Origin: Chromatiales bacterium
Lineage (GTDB): Bacteria > Pseudomonadota > Gammaproteobacteria > Poriferisulfidales > Oxydemutatoraceae
Assembly: GCA_014323925.1 (NCBI GenBank)
Contig: JACONC010000010.1
Span: 1-52,989 of the forward strand
Reading direction: 5' to 3'
DNA: 52,989 nt
A program made the position numbers and the translations under genes. Numbering within the stretch: the first letter of the stretch is position 1; each line of letters starts with the position of its first letter. Positions 41,069 to 51,400 of this stretch are shown piece by piece. The notes under the pieces were generated by a model, which saw only the letters and a list, made by a program, of their open reading frames with translations, was not told where the DNA came from and did not search any database.

Positions 41069-41464
41069 TTATATTCTTCGTTTCTTCGGTGGTCTGCAAC
41101 CGTTGTGTGGTAGCGGAGTTACATCAGTTATGCTGACGATATTAAAGCCTTCGGCGTGTAATGCACGAATTGCCGATTCGCGCCCCGGACCCGGACCTCT
41201 AACCCGCACCGTAACATTTTTAACACCGTATTGCTGTGCTTGCTCGGCAGCCTTAGTTGCAGCAACTTGGGCGGCAAATGGTGTGCTTTTACGAGAACCC
41301 TTAAATCCGACCGCGCCAGCACTAGACCAACACAAGGTATCACCGGCCGGATCAGAAATAGTAACTATAGTATTATTAAAAGAGGAGTTAATGTGTGCAA
41401 CTGCATCGGGGACCTCCCTCTTTATTTTTTTGCGCGCCTTAGTTTTAGCTTTTGATTGTGCCAT
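41069..41464 (-). CDS. rpsK: Ribosomal protein S11
   Basis: 131 aa; [20 protein letters not shown], then [20 protein letters not shown], and the conserved end [13 protein letters not shown]. Platform protein of the small subunit. Spaced 11-12 bases from both neighbours. Confidence 0.99.
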   Translation of the reverse strand: MAQSKAKTKARKKIKREVPDAVAHINSSFNNTIVTISDPAGDTLCWSSAGAVGFKGSRKSTPFAAQVAATKAAEQAQQYGVKNVTVRVRGPGPGRESAIRALHAEGFNIVSITDVTPLPHNGCRPPKKRRI

Positions 41465-41475
41465 AGTAATCTACT

Positions 41476-41832
41476 TTATTTCTTCATTTGCCGTCTCGGC
41501 CCTTTACGGGTACGAGCATTGGTTCTGGTACGCTGCCCTCGCACCGGCAGTCCGCGCCGATGCCGTATCCCTCTATAGCACCCTAAGTCCCTCAGCCGCT
41601 TTATGTTCAAGCTGATATCACGCCGCAAATCACCCTCGATGGTGTAATCGGTAATCGCTTGGCGTAATTTATCGAGGTCGGCTTCGGAAAGATCTTTAAT
41701 TTTGCAAGCCGGTTCTATTTTAGTATTCGCACAAATTTCGCGCGCGCGAGTTCTACCTATACCAAAAATTGCAGTCAATGCAATCTCGGCATGCTTATGG
41801 TCAGGGATATTAACGCCTGCTATACGTGCCAT
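41476..41832 (-). CDS. rpsM: Ribosomal protein S13
   Basis: 118 aa; [33 protein letters not shown], and the C-terminal RNA-binding [20 protein letters not shown]. First alpha-operon gene, preceded by the 83-base gap after rpmJ, where an S4-controlled leader could lie. Confidence 0.99.
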   Translation of the reverse strand: MARIAGVNIPDHKHAEIALTAIFGIGRTRAREICANTKIEPACKIKDLSEADLDKLRQAITDYTIEGDLRRDISLNIKRLRDLGCYRGIRHRRGLPVRGQRTRTNARTRKGPRRQMKK

Positions 41833-41915
41833 TTTTTAACTATCTTGCTGTCTACAGTCGGAAGGGAAGAGCGATACATTATAAACTGTCTACGATGATT
41901 TAGCCAGATTTTTAT

Positions 41916-42029
41916 TCAACCTTGCCGTTGCTTATGACGGCGGTCTTTGCAAATCACTCTGACTACTCCTTTTCTGCGCAATAATTTACAGTTGCGACAT
42001 ATTTTCTTAACCGATGCACCTACTTTCAT
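41916..42029 (-). CDS. rpmJ: Ribosomal protein L36 (zinc-binding form)
   Basis: 37-aa protein, [20 protein letters not shown] followed by [17 protein letters not shown]. Cys11, Cys14, Cys27 and His33 form the zinc site. Found at its standard place between secY and rpsM, ten bases after secY. Reported here from direct reading since it is short. Confidence 0.97.
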   Translation of the reverse strand: MKVGASVKKICRNCKLLRRKGVVRVICKDRRHKQRQG

Positions 42030-42039
42030 AATGCCTCCA

Positions 42040-43374
42040 TCACACTAATCTACGACTAGCGCCGCGTTTTTTCAGGTTTGCTTTCTTGAGCAAGCCTTCG
42101 TACTGCTGCGACATTAAATGGGTCTGCAGCTGTCCCATAAAATCCATAATGACGATCACAATAATCAGCAAAGAGGTACCACCAAAGTAAAATGGCACAT
42201 TCCACGACAATATTAAGAACTCTGGTAACAAGCAAACTAGAGTGATATATATAGCACCCATCACTGTTAAACGGCTGAGTATATTATCTACATAACTCGC
42301 AGTTTGCTCACCGGGGCGTATACCGGGAATAAACGCACCGCTGCGCTTTAAGTTGTCGGCGGTATCTCTGGCATCAAACACTATCGCAGTGTAAAAAAAG
42401 CAAAAGAATATAATCGCAAAGGCATAAAAAGCAATATAAAGCGGTTGCCCTGGTGCTAATGCATTGGAGATTTCCGATAACCATCCCATCCCTTCGGCAC
42501 GACCAAACCATTGGCCTAATGTAGCCGGGAATAGAATAATACTGGAAGCAAATATAGGTGGAATCACACCTGCCATGTTGAGCTTGAGTGGCAGGTGGCT
42601 TGACGGTGCTGAGAAAAGTCTCTGCCCACGCTGCTGTCTAGCATAATTTATCGTAATCCGCCGTTGCCCTTTCTCGGCAAACACGACAAAGGCAGTCACC
42701 GCAATCGCTAAAAACAAAATCAGCATAACCAATGGGGGGGACAGCTCGCCGGTGTTAGCCAACTCCAATGTGCCACCAAACGCAGACGGTAAACCGGCGA
42801 CGATACCAGCGAAGATTATTATTGAGATACCATTACCTATACCCCGCTCGTTGATTTGCTCGCCCAACCACATCAAAAACATCGTTCCAGTAACCAGAGA
42901 AATTGCCACCACCGAAATAAAACCAAAACCGCTGATATAAGATACATTTTGGCTCTGCAATGCAATCGCCACACCTATTGCCTGAAAGGTTGCAAGCACA
43001 ACCGTACCATAGCGGGTATATTTAGTAATCGTGCGGCGGCCTTGCTCGCCCTCCTTCTTTAGTTCTTTGAGGTAGGGGATAATCGCTGACATCAGCTGCA
43101 TAATAATCGCCGAGGAAATATAAGGCATCACGCCTAGTGCGAACAAACTCAATCTTTCAAGTGCACCCCCGGAGAACATATTGAACATCGCCAATATAGT
43201 ACCGCTTTGTTGTTCAAAAAATTGCGCCATTTGCACCGGATCTATCCCCGGCACTGGGATAAAGCTACCTAAGCGAAAAATCACCAACGCGAGTAATACG
43301 AAACCAATGCGTCTCTTCAGTTCGCTGTATTTACTGCCAGCTATGTTTGTCATTTGCGATGCTGCTGCAACCAT
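42040..43374 (-). CDS. secY: Preprotein translocase subunit SecY
   Basis: Central channel of the Sec translocon, 444 aa with ten membrane segments. [40 protein letters not shown] and [20 protein letters not shown] are family hallmarks. Ends [10 protein letters not shown]. One base after rplO, so translation-linked to the spc ribosomal genes. Confidence 0.99.
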   Translation of the reverse strand: MVAAASQMTNIAGSKYSELKRRIGFVLLALVIFRLGSFIPVPGIDPVQMAQFFEQQSGTILAMFNMFSGGALERLSLFALGVMPYISSAIIMQLMSAIIPYLKELKKEGEQGRRTITKYTRYGTVVLATFQAIGVAIALQSQNVSYISGFGFISVVAISLVTGTMFLMWLGEQINERGIGNGISIIIFAGIVAGLPSAFGGTLELANTGELSPPLVMLILFLAIAVTAFVVFAEKGQRRITINYARQQRGQRLFSAPSSHLPLKLNMAGVIPPIFASSIILFPATLGQWFGRAEGMGWLSEISNALAPGQPLYIAFYAFAIIFFCFFYTAIVFDARDTADNLKRSGAFIPGIRPGEQTASYVDNILSRLTVMGAIYITLVCLLPEFLILSWNVPFYFGGTSLLIIVIVIMDFMGQLQTHLMSQQYEGLLKKANLKKRGASRRLV

Positions 43375-43375
43375 C

Positions 43376-43822
43376 TTATTCTACCTTCCCACCAATTGAT
43401 TCTATTTTCGCACGTGCTCCTTTGCTGAGTTTTACACCTTTTACAGTCACTGCTTTGCTTAAGCTGCCTGAGACAATTATCTTCGCTTCTTTTGTTTGTG
43501 TGGAAATAATCTTCGCTTGCTGCAAAGCAGCTATATCGCACACATCGCCAGATAATTTATTTAACTCGTGTAGCTTAACCTCGGCACATAGCTTAGCAGT
43601 ACGAGAAGTAAAACCAATTTTAGGCAGCCGCCTTTGTAAAGGCATTTGTCCACCTTCAAACCCGACTTTGTGATAACCACCAGAGCGAGACTTCTGGCCT
43701 TTATGGCCACGCCCACAAGTCGTACCAACACCCGAACCATTGCCACGTCCCACCCGCTTGCGTGTCGTTTTACGCGCTACGGCTGCAAATGTATTAAGCG
43801 TTAAAATTGAATGTTCAGGCAT
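43376..43822 (-). CDS. rplO: Ribosomal protein L15
   Basis: 148 aa from the ATG at 43822 ([13 protein letters not shown]). The Gly-rich N-terminal region [20 protein letters not shown] and [17 protein letters not shown] are conserved. Start chosen over 43849 because it overlaps the rpmD stop by just 8 bases and gives the normal N-terminus. Confidence 0.97.
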   Translation of the reverse strand: MPEHSILTLNTFAAVARKTTRKRVGRGNGSGVGTTCGRGHKGQKSRSGGYHKVGFEGGQMPLQRRLPKIGFTSRTAKLCAEVKLHELNKLSGDVCDIAALQQAKIISTQTKEAKIIVSGSLSKAVTVKGVKLSKGARAKIESIGGKVE

Positions 43823-44003
43823 TTTCCTCGACCTGTAAAAGATAAGCAATTTTATTGATCATGCCACGATTCTCTGGTGTGTCGGTTACCCACACTGGAT
43901 TATGTATGCGCCTGATACCCAAACCTTGGGCGCACGCTTTGTGCTTTTTCAAGCGACCGCTGAGACTTTTAATCAGGGTTAATTTTATAAGTTTGTCATT
44001 CAT
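43815..44003 (-). CDS. rpmD: Ribosomal protein L30
   Basis: 62 aa; [40 protein letters not shown]. Overlaps rpsE by 4 bases and rplO by 8, so it is translationally coupled on both sides. Confidence 0.97.
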   Translation of the reverse strand: MNDKLIKLTLIKSLSGRLKKHKACAQGLGIRRIHNPVWVTDTPENRGMINKIAYLLQVEENA

Positions 44004-44506
44004 GGCATTATATCCTTGATACTCAAACCTCTTTTTGCAGCAATGTCAGCAGGAGAACAGATGTTTTGTAACCCGTTGAGTGTTGCTTTAACAATGTTGA
44101 CTGGGTTTCTCGAACCTATGCACTTTGCCAATACATTTTGAACACCGACTACTTCAAACACCGCGCGCATTGCACCACCAGCAATAATGCCAGTTCCTTC
44201 GGCAGCTGGCGACATATAAACTTTAGCTGCTCCATATTCGCCGATGATAGGATAGTAAAGGGTGTTTTCTTTGAGCGCAACTTCAACCATCGCCCGACGA
44301 GCGTTGCTCATCGCTTTGTGTATTGACAGCGGCACTTCTTTGGCTTTGCCGTAGCCGATGCCGATTTTACCAGCACCGTTGCCAACTACGGTCAATGCCG
44401 TAAAACCGAACTGGCGACCACCTTTGATTACTTTGGCAACGCGATTGACTGCAACCAGCTTTTCCAATAAACCATCGGTTGATTCAGCCATTTCTACATT
44501 AGACAT
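44000..44506 (-). CDS. rpsE: Ribosomal protein S5
   Basis: 168 aa; [40 protein letters not shown], and [20 protein letters not shown]. Contributes to decoding fidelity. Normal length. Confidence 0.99.
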   Translation of the reverse strand: MSNVEMAESTDGLLEKLVAVNRVAKVIKGGRQFGFTALTVVGNGAGKIGIGYGKAKEVPLSIHKAMSNARRAMVEVALKENTLYYPIIGEYGAAKVYMSPAAEGTGIIAGGAMRAVFEVVGVQNVLAKCIGSRNPVNIVKATLNGLQNICSPADIAAKRGLSIKDIMP

Positions 44507-44537
44507 ATTTTTCTCACTCTTATAATTTGAAGTAAAC

Positions 44538-44891
44538 CTAAAACTCTATACCGTTTTCACGCATCGCATCGGCTAAAGAACGAATACGCCCGTGATACTT
44601 AAAACCTGATCTATCAAATGCAATCCGCACAACACCACATTCCTTTATTTTAGTTGCCAGCATTTCCCCAACCTGCCGAGCCGAGGCGGTCTTATCGCCG
44701 CTTGCAGCGAAAGATTTACCCACTGTAGAAACCGCAGCCAGCGTCTTAGCGCCGCCTGGTGCTATTAATTGTGCGTATATATGACGAGAAGTCTTAAAAA
44801 TACACACTCGGTGGGTATCTTTTAGGCGAGCGATTGCCGCGCGGGTTTTGGCTATACGCTTAATTGTCGATGGTGTATGCTTGCCTCTCAT
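44538..44891 (-). CDS. rplR: Ribosomal protein L18
   Basis: 117 aa; [20 protein letters not shown], then [20 protein letters not shown] at the C-terminus. Binds 5S rRNA together with L5. Confidence 0.98.
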   Translation of the reverse strand: MRGKHTPSTIKRIAKTRAAIARLKDTHRVCIFKTSRHIYAQLIAPGGAKTLAAVSTVGKSFAASGDKTASARQVGEMLATKIKECGVVRIAFDRSGFKYHGRIRSLADAMRENGIEF

Positions 44892-44904
44892 TAAATTACT
44901 ATCC

Positions 44905-45435
44905 TTATTTCTTCTTTGCTTCTTTGCGAACTATTTGCTCGCCGGCATAGCGTATGCCCTTGCCTTTGTAAGGCTCAGGAGGATGAAAGGCACGAATCTC
45001 AGTGGCGACTTGCCCGACCTTTTGTTTGTCTATGCCTTTGACAACTATCTCAGTTGTACTCGGGGTCTCTACTGTAACACCGCTTATGACTTGATAATCA
45101 ATCGGGTGCGAATAGCCTATTTGCAAATTCAATTTGTCCTTGCCTTTAGCTTGCGCTCTATATCCCACTCCAACTAATTCAAGTTTTCGTGTGAAGCCTT
45201 GCGCAACACCGGTAACTAAATTGTTCGTCAATGCGTGCATCGTCCCAGCTAAGGCTTTGGCATCGCCGTCGCTATAGTTAAACACGATGCCTTGTTCTTG
45301 TAACGAGCATTGAATCGCATCGTGTATCTGCAAGCTATTTTCTCCCTTGCTTCCTTTAGCGTGTATTTGTTGGCCATCTATTTTAACTTCAACCCCATCA
45401 GGGACCGGCACTGGTTTTTTAATCAATCTAGACAT
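44905..45435 (-). CDS. rplF: Ribosomal protein L6
   Basis: 176 aa from the ATG at 45435 (MSRLIKKPVPVPDGVEVKI). The C-terminal repeat ends with FHPPEPYKGKGIRYAGEQIV and RKEAKKK. The longer frame from 45465 overlaps rpsH and is not used. Confidence 0.97.
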   Translation of the reverse strand: MSRLIKKPVPVPDGVEVKIDGQQIHAKGSKGENSLQIHDAIQCSLQEQGIVFNYSDGDAKALAGTMHALTNNLVTGVAQGFTRKLELVGVGYRAQAKGKDKLNLQIGYSHPIDYQVISGVTVETPSTTEIVVKGIDKQKVGQVATEIRAFHPPEPYKGKGIRYAGEQIVRKEAKKK

Positions 45436-45436
45436 T

Positions 45437-45847
45437 CTATTCCACCACACATAAAATTTCGCCACCGCATTTAGTAGCCTTCGCCTTTTTACCGCTCATA
45501 ACACCGCGTGAAGTAGAAAGTATAACCGTTCCCATACCACCCATTACCAGCGGAATATCGTTAACCCCTCGATAAATCCTCAGTCCTGGACGACTCGCGC
45601 GGCGTATCGCTGATATCACTGGCTTATCTTTATAATACTTAAGTTCTATGACCAACTCCTTTTGCAACTCTTTTTGATGGGCAGAATTAGTGTTCTCTTT
45701 AAATCCGTTAATATAGCCTTCCTCATGCAATACCTTAGCAATGGCGAGCTTTAGCTTAGAACTCGGCATGCTAACCTCAGCTTTTGCCCGCGCTTGGGCA
45801 TTTCTGATACGGGTCAACATATCGGCGACCGGATCGCTCATACTCAT
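45437..45847 (-). CDS. rpsH: Ribosomal protein S8
   Basis: 136 aa; [20 protein letters not shown] and the conserved end [14 protein letters not shown]. In E. coli S8 is the spc-operon repressor. GAGGT lies 6 bases before ATG 45847; an ATG two codons later is the alternative. Confidence 0.98.
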   Translation of the reverse strand: MSMSDPVADMLTRIRNAQARAKAEVSMPSSKLKLAIAKVLHEEGYINGFKENTNSAHQKELQKELVIELKYYKDKPVISAIRRASRPGLRIYRGVNDIPLVMGGMGTVILSTSRGVMSGKKAKATKCGGEILCVVE

Positions 45848-45863
45848 CGCACTACCTCTCTTA

Positions 45864-46169
45864 TCACCAACTGGATTTCATTAAGCCAGGTATATATCCT
45901 AGCATTGCGTACTCGCGCAGTTTATTGCGCCCCAGCCCGAACTTACGATAGTAGCCTTTAGGACGTCCAGTGATACGACAGCGGTTGCGTAATCTGGATG
46001 GACTGGAATTGCGTGGCAATTTCTGCAGAGCCAAAACAGCCTCAGCTTTATCCTCCGCTGAGGTATGCGGGCTTTTGATCTTCTGCCGCAATGCGTCGCG
46101 CTGCGCTTTATATTTCTGCACGATATGCTGGCGTTTCTTCTCTCGTTCTATCATACATACTTTAGCCAT
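45864..46169 (-). CDS. rpsN: Ribosomal protein S14 (zinc-free form)
   Basis: 101 aa from the ATG at 46169 ([17 protein letters not shown]). Ends [20 protein letters not shown] followed by [19 protein letters not shown]. It lacks the CxxC pairs of the short zinc-containing S14. The longer frame from 46205 is rejected because it would run into rplE. Confidence 0.97.
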   Translation of the reverse strand: MAKVCMIEREKKRQHIVQKYKAQRDALRQKIKSPHTSAEDKAEAVLALQKLPRNSSPSRLRNRCRITGRPKGYYRKFGLGRNKLREYAMLGYIPGLMKSSW

Positions 46170-46173
46170 GGTT

Positions 46174-46713
46174 CTAATCCTTAAATGGAAAGTTGAATGC
46201 CGCAAGCAAGTGCTTAGCTTCTACATCAGTATTTGCACTGGTGGTAATTGCAATATCAAAACCGCTAATCCTGCTGATTTTGTCAAAATCTATTTCAGGA
46301 AAGATAATTTGCTCTTTAATACCCATATTGAAATTACCGCGTCCATCAAAGGATTTAGAACTGAGTCCGCGAAAATCTCTAATTCTAGGAATCGCAATAT
46401 TAATGAGGCGTTCAAAAAAATCATACATCATGCTACGCCGTAGCGTCACCATACAACCTATAGGCCACCCTTCGCGTATGCTAAACCCAGCTATCGCTTT
46501 ACGAGCATTTGTCACGACTGGGCGTTGGCCAGCAATCAGTGCCATTTCGTTCTGTGCAACTTTGAGGTTGTTTTTATCTCTGGCTAAATCACCCAAGCCC
46601 ATATTTAAGGTGATTTTGATTAAGCGTGGTACCGCCATTGGATTCTTGTAGCCGGGAGTCTCCATTAATTGCTTGACTACCTCTTTTTTATAAAAAGAAC
46701 CAAAGCGCGACAT
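46174..46713 (-). CDS. rplE: Ribosomal protein L5
   Basis: 179 aa; [40 protein letters not shown], and C-terminal [20 protein letters not shown]. Overlaps the rplX stop by one base (TAATG). Confidence 0.99.
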   Translation of the reverse strand: MSRFGSFYKKEVVKQLMETPGYKNPMAVPRLIKITLNMGLGDLARDKNNLKVAQNEMALIAGQRPVVTNARKAIAGFSIREGWPIGCMVTLRRSMMYDFFERLINIAIPRIRDFRGLSSKSFDGRGNFNMGIKEQIIFPEIDFDKISRISGFDIAITTSANTDVEAKHLLAAFNFPFKD

Positions 46714-47030
46714 CAGTTTATCTCCTCGTTGCTTTTCTTGAAGTAACGAACTTTATTGCCGTCTTCGTTAATCTTAAAACCGACACGCTCACCTTTGTTA
46801 GTTTTAGGGTTATATAACATCACATTGGATATATGTAACGGACTCTCGCGCTCAATAATGCCACCCTGCTCTCCTTTATCAGGATTAGGGCGCACCATTT
46901 TCTTTACGATGTTGACATTCTCAACCACTATCGTATCGTTCTCCGGTATCACGCTTAATACTCTTCCTTGTTGACCTTTATTTCTACCAGATATCACGGT
47001 CACCTGATCTCCTTTGCGTATTTTTTTCAT
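46713..47030 (-). CDS. rplX: Ribosomal protein L24
   Basis: 105 aa; [20 protein letters not shown] is the KOW motif, followed by [14 protein letters not shown] and [20 protein letters not shown]. Assembly initiator of the large subunit. Confidence 0.98.
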   Translation of the reverse strand: MKKIRKGDQVTVISGRNKGQQGRVLSVIPENDTIVVENVNIVKKMVRPNPDKGEQGGIIERESPLHISNVMLYNPKTNKGERVGFKINEDGNKVRYFKKSNEEIN

Positions 47031-47039
47031 TTCCTATAC

Positions 47040-47408
47040 TCACAAAACTTCCGGCGCTAATGAAATAATCTTCATAAATTTCTCAGTTCTCAGTTCTCGG
47101 GTAACTGGTCCAAAGATACGAGTTCCTATCAGCTGTTGCTGGTTATCGAGCAATACTGCCGCATTGGTATCAAACCGTATCAAAGAACCGTCGCCACGGC
47201 GCACGCCTTTGCGGGTACGCACGATAACCGCCTTATAAACTTCTCCTTTTTTAACCCGACTGCGGGGGATCGCTTCCTTTACGCTGACTTTGACGACATC
47301 GCCGACATTAGCATAGCGTCGCCGTGAACCGCCCAATACTTTAATGCACTGCAACTTCCGAGCACCGCTATTATCGGCTACTTTCAAAAAAGTCTCAACC
47401 TGTATCAT
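47040..47408 (-). CDS. rplN: Ribosomal protein L14
   Basis: 122 aa; [40 protein letters not shown], and [20 protein letters not shown]. Normal length and highly conserved; overlaps rpsQ by 4 bases. Confidence 0.99.
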   Translation of the reverse strand: MIQVETFLKVADNSGARKLQCIKVLGGSRRRYANVGDVVKVSVKEAIPRSRVKKGEVYKAVIVRTRKGVRRGDGSLIRFDTNAAVLLDNQQQLIGTRIFGPVTRELRTEKFMKIISLAPEVL

Positions 47409-47713
47409 GTCCCTACCTCTGCCTGCACCGCATCGGCATCACCGGATACCTCACCGGCAGCGCGCTGTAGTACCTCAACAATACGCCACGCTTTGGTTTT
47501 AGATTTGCGCGGACAAGCAACTATTTTAACCAGATCACCAACTTGACCTTCATTGGCTTCGTCGTGCACACGCAATTTGCTCGACCGAGTGATATATTTA
47601 TCGTACACCGGATGACGCAGTTGCCTTTCTATTTTCACTGTCACAGTTTTATCGGAACCCTTTTTGACAATACTAGCCACCAATGATCTTTGTTTTTTCG
47701 GTTTATCGTTCAC
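47405..47713 (-). CDS. rpsQ: Ribosomal protein S17 with short acidic tail
   Basis: 102 aa, against ~84 in E. coli. The core has [20 protein letters not shown] and [20 protein letters not shown]. The extra ~15 residues at the end ([16 protein letters not shown]) are acidic and low in complexity. Overlaps both neighbours by four bases. Confidence 0.98.
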   Translation of the reverse strand: MNDKPKKQRSLVASIVKKGSDKTVTVKIERQLRHPVYDKYITRSSKLRVHDEANEGQVGDLVKIVACPRKSKTKAWRIVEVLQRAAGEVSGDADAVQAEVGT

Positions 47714-47910
47714 GACTGCTCCTTCTCTTTCTGTCTCAGCAATGTTTTGATGCGCGCAATATCCCGCCGATAACTCTTAAAGCGGCTACAATTCGCAGTG
47801 TTACGGTCGCGTCCTTGCAGTTCCAGTTTTAACTTTTTCTCGGTAAGCTCGCGCAAATCAACCTGCAAGTCGTCAACTGTTTTTTTGACCAAAGTAGCGT
47901 ATTTCATCAC
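47710..47910 (-). CDS. rpmC: Ribosomal protein L29
   Basis: 66 aa; two helices, [20 protein letters not shown] and [20 protein letters not shown]. The middle is more diverged ([11 protein letters not shown]). Four-base overlaps with rplP and rpsQ. Confidence 0.95.
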   Translation of the reverse strand: MMKYATLVKKTVDDLQVDLRELTEKKLKLELQGRDRNTANCSRFKSYRRDIARIKTLLRQKEKEQS

Positions 47911-48320
47911 ATAATCACCCGATTAATAAAAGTGGTGCGGACCGGCAATTTAGAACCAGCCAGTTTGAATGCTTCACGGGCGATATCTTCCGACACCCCT
48001 TCTATCTCGTAGAGCATTCTGCCCGGCTTGATCACTGCCACCCAGTATTCTACATTGCCCTTACCTTTTCCTTGCCTTACTTCCAACGGCTTTTTAGTAA
48101 TTGGTTTGTCAGGAAATATACGAATCCAGATCTTGCCGCGTCGTTTTACATAACGAGTCATGGCTCGCCGGGCGGCTTCTATCTGACGCGAAGTAATACG
48201 GCCGCGAGTCGTCGCTTTTAGCCCGAATTCTCCGAAGCTGACTTTATTGCCACCGCCAGATAATCCTCTGTTGCGACCTTTTTGCTGTTTTCGGTATTTT
48301 GTTTTATTGGGTTGTAACAC
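47907..48320 (-). CDS. rplP: Ribosomal protein L16
   Basis: 137 aa; [40 protein letters not shown], and [20 protein letters not shown]. Sits near the A-site tRNA in the ribosome. Confidence 0.99.
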   Translation of the reverse strand: MLQPNKTKYRKQQKGRNRGLSGGGNKVSFGEFGLKATTRGRITSRQIEAARRAMTRYVKRRGKIWIRIFPDKPITKKPLEVRQGKGKGNVEYWVAVIKPGRMLYEIEGVSEDIAREAFKLAGSKLPVRTTFINRVIM

Positions 48321-48350
48321 TTGTCATCTATGATATGCTTGTATCAGTTG

Positions 48351-49010
48351 CTATATCATCTCCTTTTCTTTTTGATCGCTAAAATTACCTTTATAAATCC
48401 ACACTTTCACGCCTATGATGCCGTAGGTGGTCTTCGCTTCGGCAAGGCCATAATCTATGTCGGCATCAAGCGTATGTAGCGGTATACGTCCGTCTTTATT
48501 CCATTCCGACCGAGCGATTTCGGCACCGTTTAACCGCCCCGATATACAAATTTTAATTCCCAATGCACCCAACCGCATGGTGTTTTGTATCGCTCTTTTC
48601 ATTGCCCGGCGGTACATAATGCGTCGTTCCAATTGTAATGCTATGCTAGAGGCGACCAACACTGCGTCGGTTTCCGGCTTGCGTATTTCTTCTATGCTAA
48701 TTTGTACATTACCAATAGAAAGATTACTGATCTTAGCAACCTCGTTGCGCAGAGCTTCTATGTCGCCACCTTTCTTACCGATAACGATACCTGGCCGGGC
48801 GGTATGTATCACAACATGGACGGCTTTACCAGTGCGATCTATCGTAACACGGCTCACTGATGCATGGGCGAGCTTATTCAATAGATAATTGCGTATGACT
48901 ATATCGCTATACAAAGTATCACGATAACTATTGGGGGCAACTAGCCATTTTGATGCCCAGCCGGTCATGATGCCTACTCTAAAACCAGTAGGATGTACTT
49001 TTTGTCCCAT
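48351..49010 (-). CDS. rpsC: Ribosomal protein S3
   Basis: 219 aa; [20 protein letters not shown], the KH-domain loop [20 protein letters not shown] and C-terminal [20 protein letters not shown]. Slightly shorter at the C-terminus than E. coli S3. Confidence 0.99.
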   Translation of the reverse strand: MGQKVHPTGFRVGIMTGWASKWLVAPNSYRDTLYSDIVIRNYLLNKLAHASVSRVTIDRTGKAVHVVIHTARPGIVIGKKGGDIEALRNEVAKISNLSIGNVQISIEEIRKPETDAVLVASSIALQLERRIMYRRAMKRAIQNTMRLGALGIKICISGRLNGAEIARSEWNKDGRIPLHTLDADIDYGLAEAKTTYGIIGVKVWIYKGNFSDQKEKEMI

Positions 49011-49012
49011 AA

Positions 49013-49366
49013 TTAAACTGCCTCGTCCATTAGTCGCCCATCGCTCAAGGTAATAGTGATATGGCTGGTTCTCTTCTTAATAGGAGATGCTCGTCCGCGA
49101 GCACGAGCTCTAAATCGATCTATTGTCATACCTTGATCGACTCGTATCTCATGTACTTTGAGTTCATCTATATCGGCACCTTGATTATTCTCAGCATTGG
49201 CAATTGCCGACTCTAATAGCTTTAACACTAAGACCGCAGATTTGGTGTTGCTAAAACGCAATGTCTCAAGTGCTCGTTCAACCGACAAACCACGCAGCGG
49301 ATTGGTTGTTAGTCTACATTTCTGCGGAGATATTCTACACCTTTTCAATGTTGCTGAAACTTCCAT
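49013..49366 (-). CDS. rplV: Ribosomal protein L22
   Basis: 117 aa; [20 protein letters not shown] and the exit-tunnel loop region [20 protein letters not shown]. Two bases from rpsC. Confidence 0.98.
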   Translation of the reverse strand: MEVSATLKRCRISPQKCRLTTNPLRGLSVERALETLRFSNTKSAVLVLKLLESAIANAENNQGADIDELKVHEIRVDQGMTIDRFRARARGRASPIKKRTSHITITLSDGRLMDEAV

Positions 49367-49375
49367 CGTATACTC

Positions 49376-49648
49376 CTAGCGCGCTTTCCGGTCGCCGGAA
49401 TGTTCCCTAAAAGTCCGCGTCGGAGCAAACTCACCCAACTTGTGCCCGACCATATGTTCGGAAATATAAATCGGTACATGAGCACGCCCGTTGTGGACAG
49501 CAATATTCAAACCGACCATCTCTGGTACCACCATAGACCGCCTAGACCATGTTTTAATCGGCCTTTTGTCTCTGGCTTCTAAGGCTTTTTGAACCTTCTT
49601 CATCAAATGCTGATCAACAAAGGGACCTTTTTTTATAGAACGCGGCAT
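49376..49648 (-). CDS. rpsS: Ribosomal protein S19
   Basis: 90 aa from the ATG at 49648 ([20 protein letters not shown]). [14 protein letters not shown] and [20 protein letters not shown] are conserved. The frame extends to 49705 but that would overlap rplB. Confidence 0.98.
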   Translation of the reverse strand: MPRSIKKGPFVDQHLMKKVQKALEARDKRPIKTWSRRSMVVPEMVGLNIAVHNGRAHVPIYISEHMVGHKLGEFAPTRTFREHSGDRKAR

Positions 49649-49661
49649 ATCGATAACCTCA

Positions 49662-50492
49662 CTATCTTCTTTTACTGCGTCGACGCACGATATATTTGTC
49701 GGCACTCTTGTTTTTTCTGGTCTTAAAACCCTTGGTAGGCATACCCCAAGGACTCACTGGGTGACGACCACCAGAGGTTTTGCCTTCCCCACCGCCGTGT
49801 GGATGATCAATCGGATTCATCGCTACACCTCTCACCGTAGGTCTAACACCTTGCCATCTTTTAGCACCGGCTTTGCCTAGTTTTCTCAAACCGTGTTCGG
49901 TGTTGGAGACGACGCCTATAGTTGCTCGACACGCTAATGGCACTTTGCGCATCTCTCCAGAGACCAATCTTAATGTCGCATAGTTTCCCTCGCGCGCAAC
50001 ATACTGTAGAGAGGCACCTGCAGCACGCGCCAGTTGTGCTCCTTTTTCAGGTTTCATTTCCACACAGTGCACCGTCGTGCCGACCGGAATATCTTGGAGT
50101 AAAAGCGTATTACCATGTTTAATAGGGGCATCGCTACCAGACATCAGTTGGTCGCCGGGGACAATATTTTCCGGTGCGATAATATATCGGCGCTCACCGT
50201 CAGCGTATAGCACCAGTGCAATATTCGCACTCCTATTCGGATCGTATTCTATATGTTCTACGCGACAAGAGATCCCGTCTTTGTTGCGCTTGAAATCAAT
50301 CTCGCGATAACGACGCTTATGACCGCCGCCTATATGGCGTACCGTGATACGCCCACCAGCACCTCGCCCACCGCTACTTTTCTTACCTCGCACTAAAGAA
50401 CCGCACGGGTCGCCCTTGTACAAATCGCCACGGGCAGTAGTCACTCTAAAGCGAGTGCCGGGAGATGTCGGTTTATATTTATGCAGTGCCAT
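49662..50492 (-). CDS. rplB: Ribosomal protein L2
   Basis: 276 aa; [40 protein letters not shown] and [18 protein letters not shown]. Core peptidyl-transferase-centre protein; begins directly after the rplW stop. Confidence 0.99.
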   Translation of the reverse strand: MALHKYKPTSPGTRFRVTTARGDLYKGDPCGSLVRGKKSSGGRGAGGRITVRHIGGGHKRRYREIDFKRNKDGISCRVEHIEYDPNRSANIALVLYADGERRYIIAPENIVPGDQLMSGSDAPIKHGNTLLLQDIPVGTTVHCVEMKPEKGAQLARAAGASLQYVAREGNYATLRLVSGEMRKVPLACRATIGVVSNTEHGLRKLGKAGAKRWQGVRPTVRGVAMNPIDHPHGGGEGKTSGGRHPVSPWGMPTKGFKTRKNKSADKYIVRRRSKRR

Positions 50493-50801
50493 CTATTCGC
50501 CTCCTGAGACAATGATGTTATAACCTTCTGCTAATGTGACATATGCTTTTTTCCAATCCTTGCAACGACCACTCTTGCCAGCTATGCGTCCTTTACGTTT
50601 GCCTTTAACATATACCGTGCGTACATCATCAACCTTGACATCATAATGTGTCTCGACTGCCTTTTTAATTGCTCGCTTATCTGCACCAGCTGCAACTCTA
50701 AATGTATGCTGGTTGACTTGCAACACCTTAGTAGATTTCTCCGACACATGGGGGCGTATCAATACACGGGCAGTTTTTTCTATAGGCAATAAATTCTTCA
50801 T
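50493..50801 (-). CDS. rplW: Ribosomal protein L23
   Basis: 102 aa; RPHVSEKSTKVLQVNQHTFR, VAAGADKRAIKKAVETHYDV, and RTVYVKGKRKGRIAGKSGRC. Docking site of trigger factor and SRP at the exit tunnel. Overlaps rplD by 4 bases. Confidence 0.98.
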   Translation of the reverse strand: MKNLLPIEKTARVLIRPHVSEKSTKVLQVNQHTFRVAAGADKRAIKKAVETHYDVKVDDVRTVYVKGKRKGRIAGKSGRCKDWKKAYVTLAEGYNIIVSGGE

Positions 50802-51400
50802 CGCAGCTTTTCCTGTATTTTTTCAACCGCTGTGCGCGTCATCAGCACTTTCGCAAACCGCATGAGGTTAACTGGGTCTATTTCGTGCGCCAACAATACA
50901 CCCACCCGAGGTATGTTGTTGCTTGCCATAAATATATTTTCGTCTTCTTCGGCTATTACTATTAGCACCGAACCAAGCGACAACTCCTTTAATTTCTCAA
51001 CCAACAACTTGGTTTTAGGTTGCGCTATCGTCAATTCGTCTATGACAACTAAGCGATCCGTGCGATTAAGTTCGGATAGTAAAGACCGCAACGCACCGCG
51101 ATACATCTTCTTGTTTAATTTCGGATTAAAATTACGCGGCTGAGCAGCAAAAGCACGTCCACCACCACGCCACAAAGGACTGCGTATGGTACCGGCACGC
51201 GCCCGCCCCATGCCTTTTTGGCGCCACGGTTTGCTTGCCCCACCGGCAACATCCGACCTGCTCTTTTGAGCTTTAGTGCCAAGCCGAGCGCGAGCTTGAA
51301 ACGCGACGACTGCCTGATGTACCAGAGTCGGGTTATAGCGACAATCAAAAATACTGGCTTCAACGGCCAGGGTGCCACCGCTTGCTTGCTTAAGTTCCAT
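50798..51400 (-). CDS. rplD: Ribosomal protein L4
   Basis: 200 aa; YNPTLVHQAVVAFQARARLG, then GGASKPWRQKGMGRARAGTI and RSPLWRGGGRAFAAQPRNF. In E. coli L4 controls the S10 operon. Its start lies inside the last 11 bases of rplC. Confidence 0.98.
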   Translation of the reverse strand: MELKQASGGTLAVEASIFDCRYNPTLVHQAVVAFQARARLGTKAQKSRSDVAGGASKPWRQKGMGRARAGTIRSPLWRGGGRAFAAQPRNFNPKLNKKMYRGALRSLLSELNRTDRLVVIDELTIAQPKTKLLVEKLKELSLGSVLIVIAEEDENIFMASNNIPRVGVLLAHEIDPVNLMRFAKVLMTRTAVEKIQEKLR

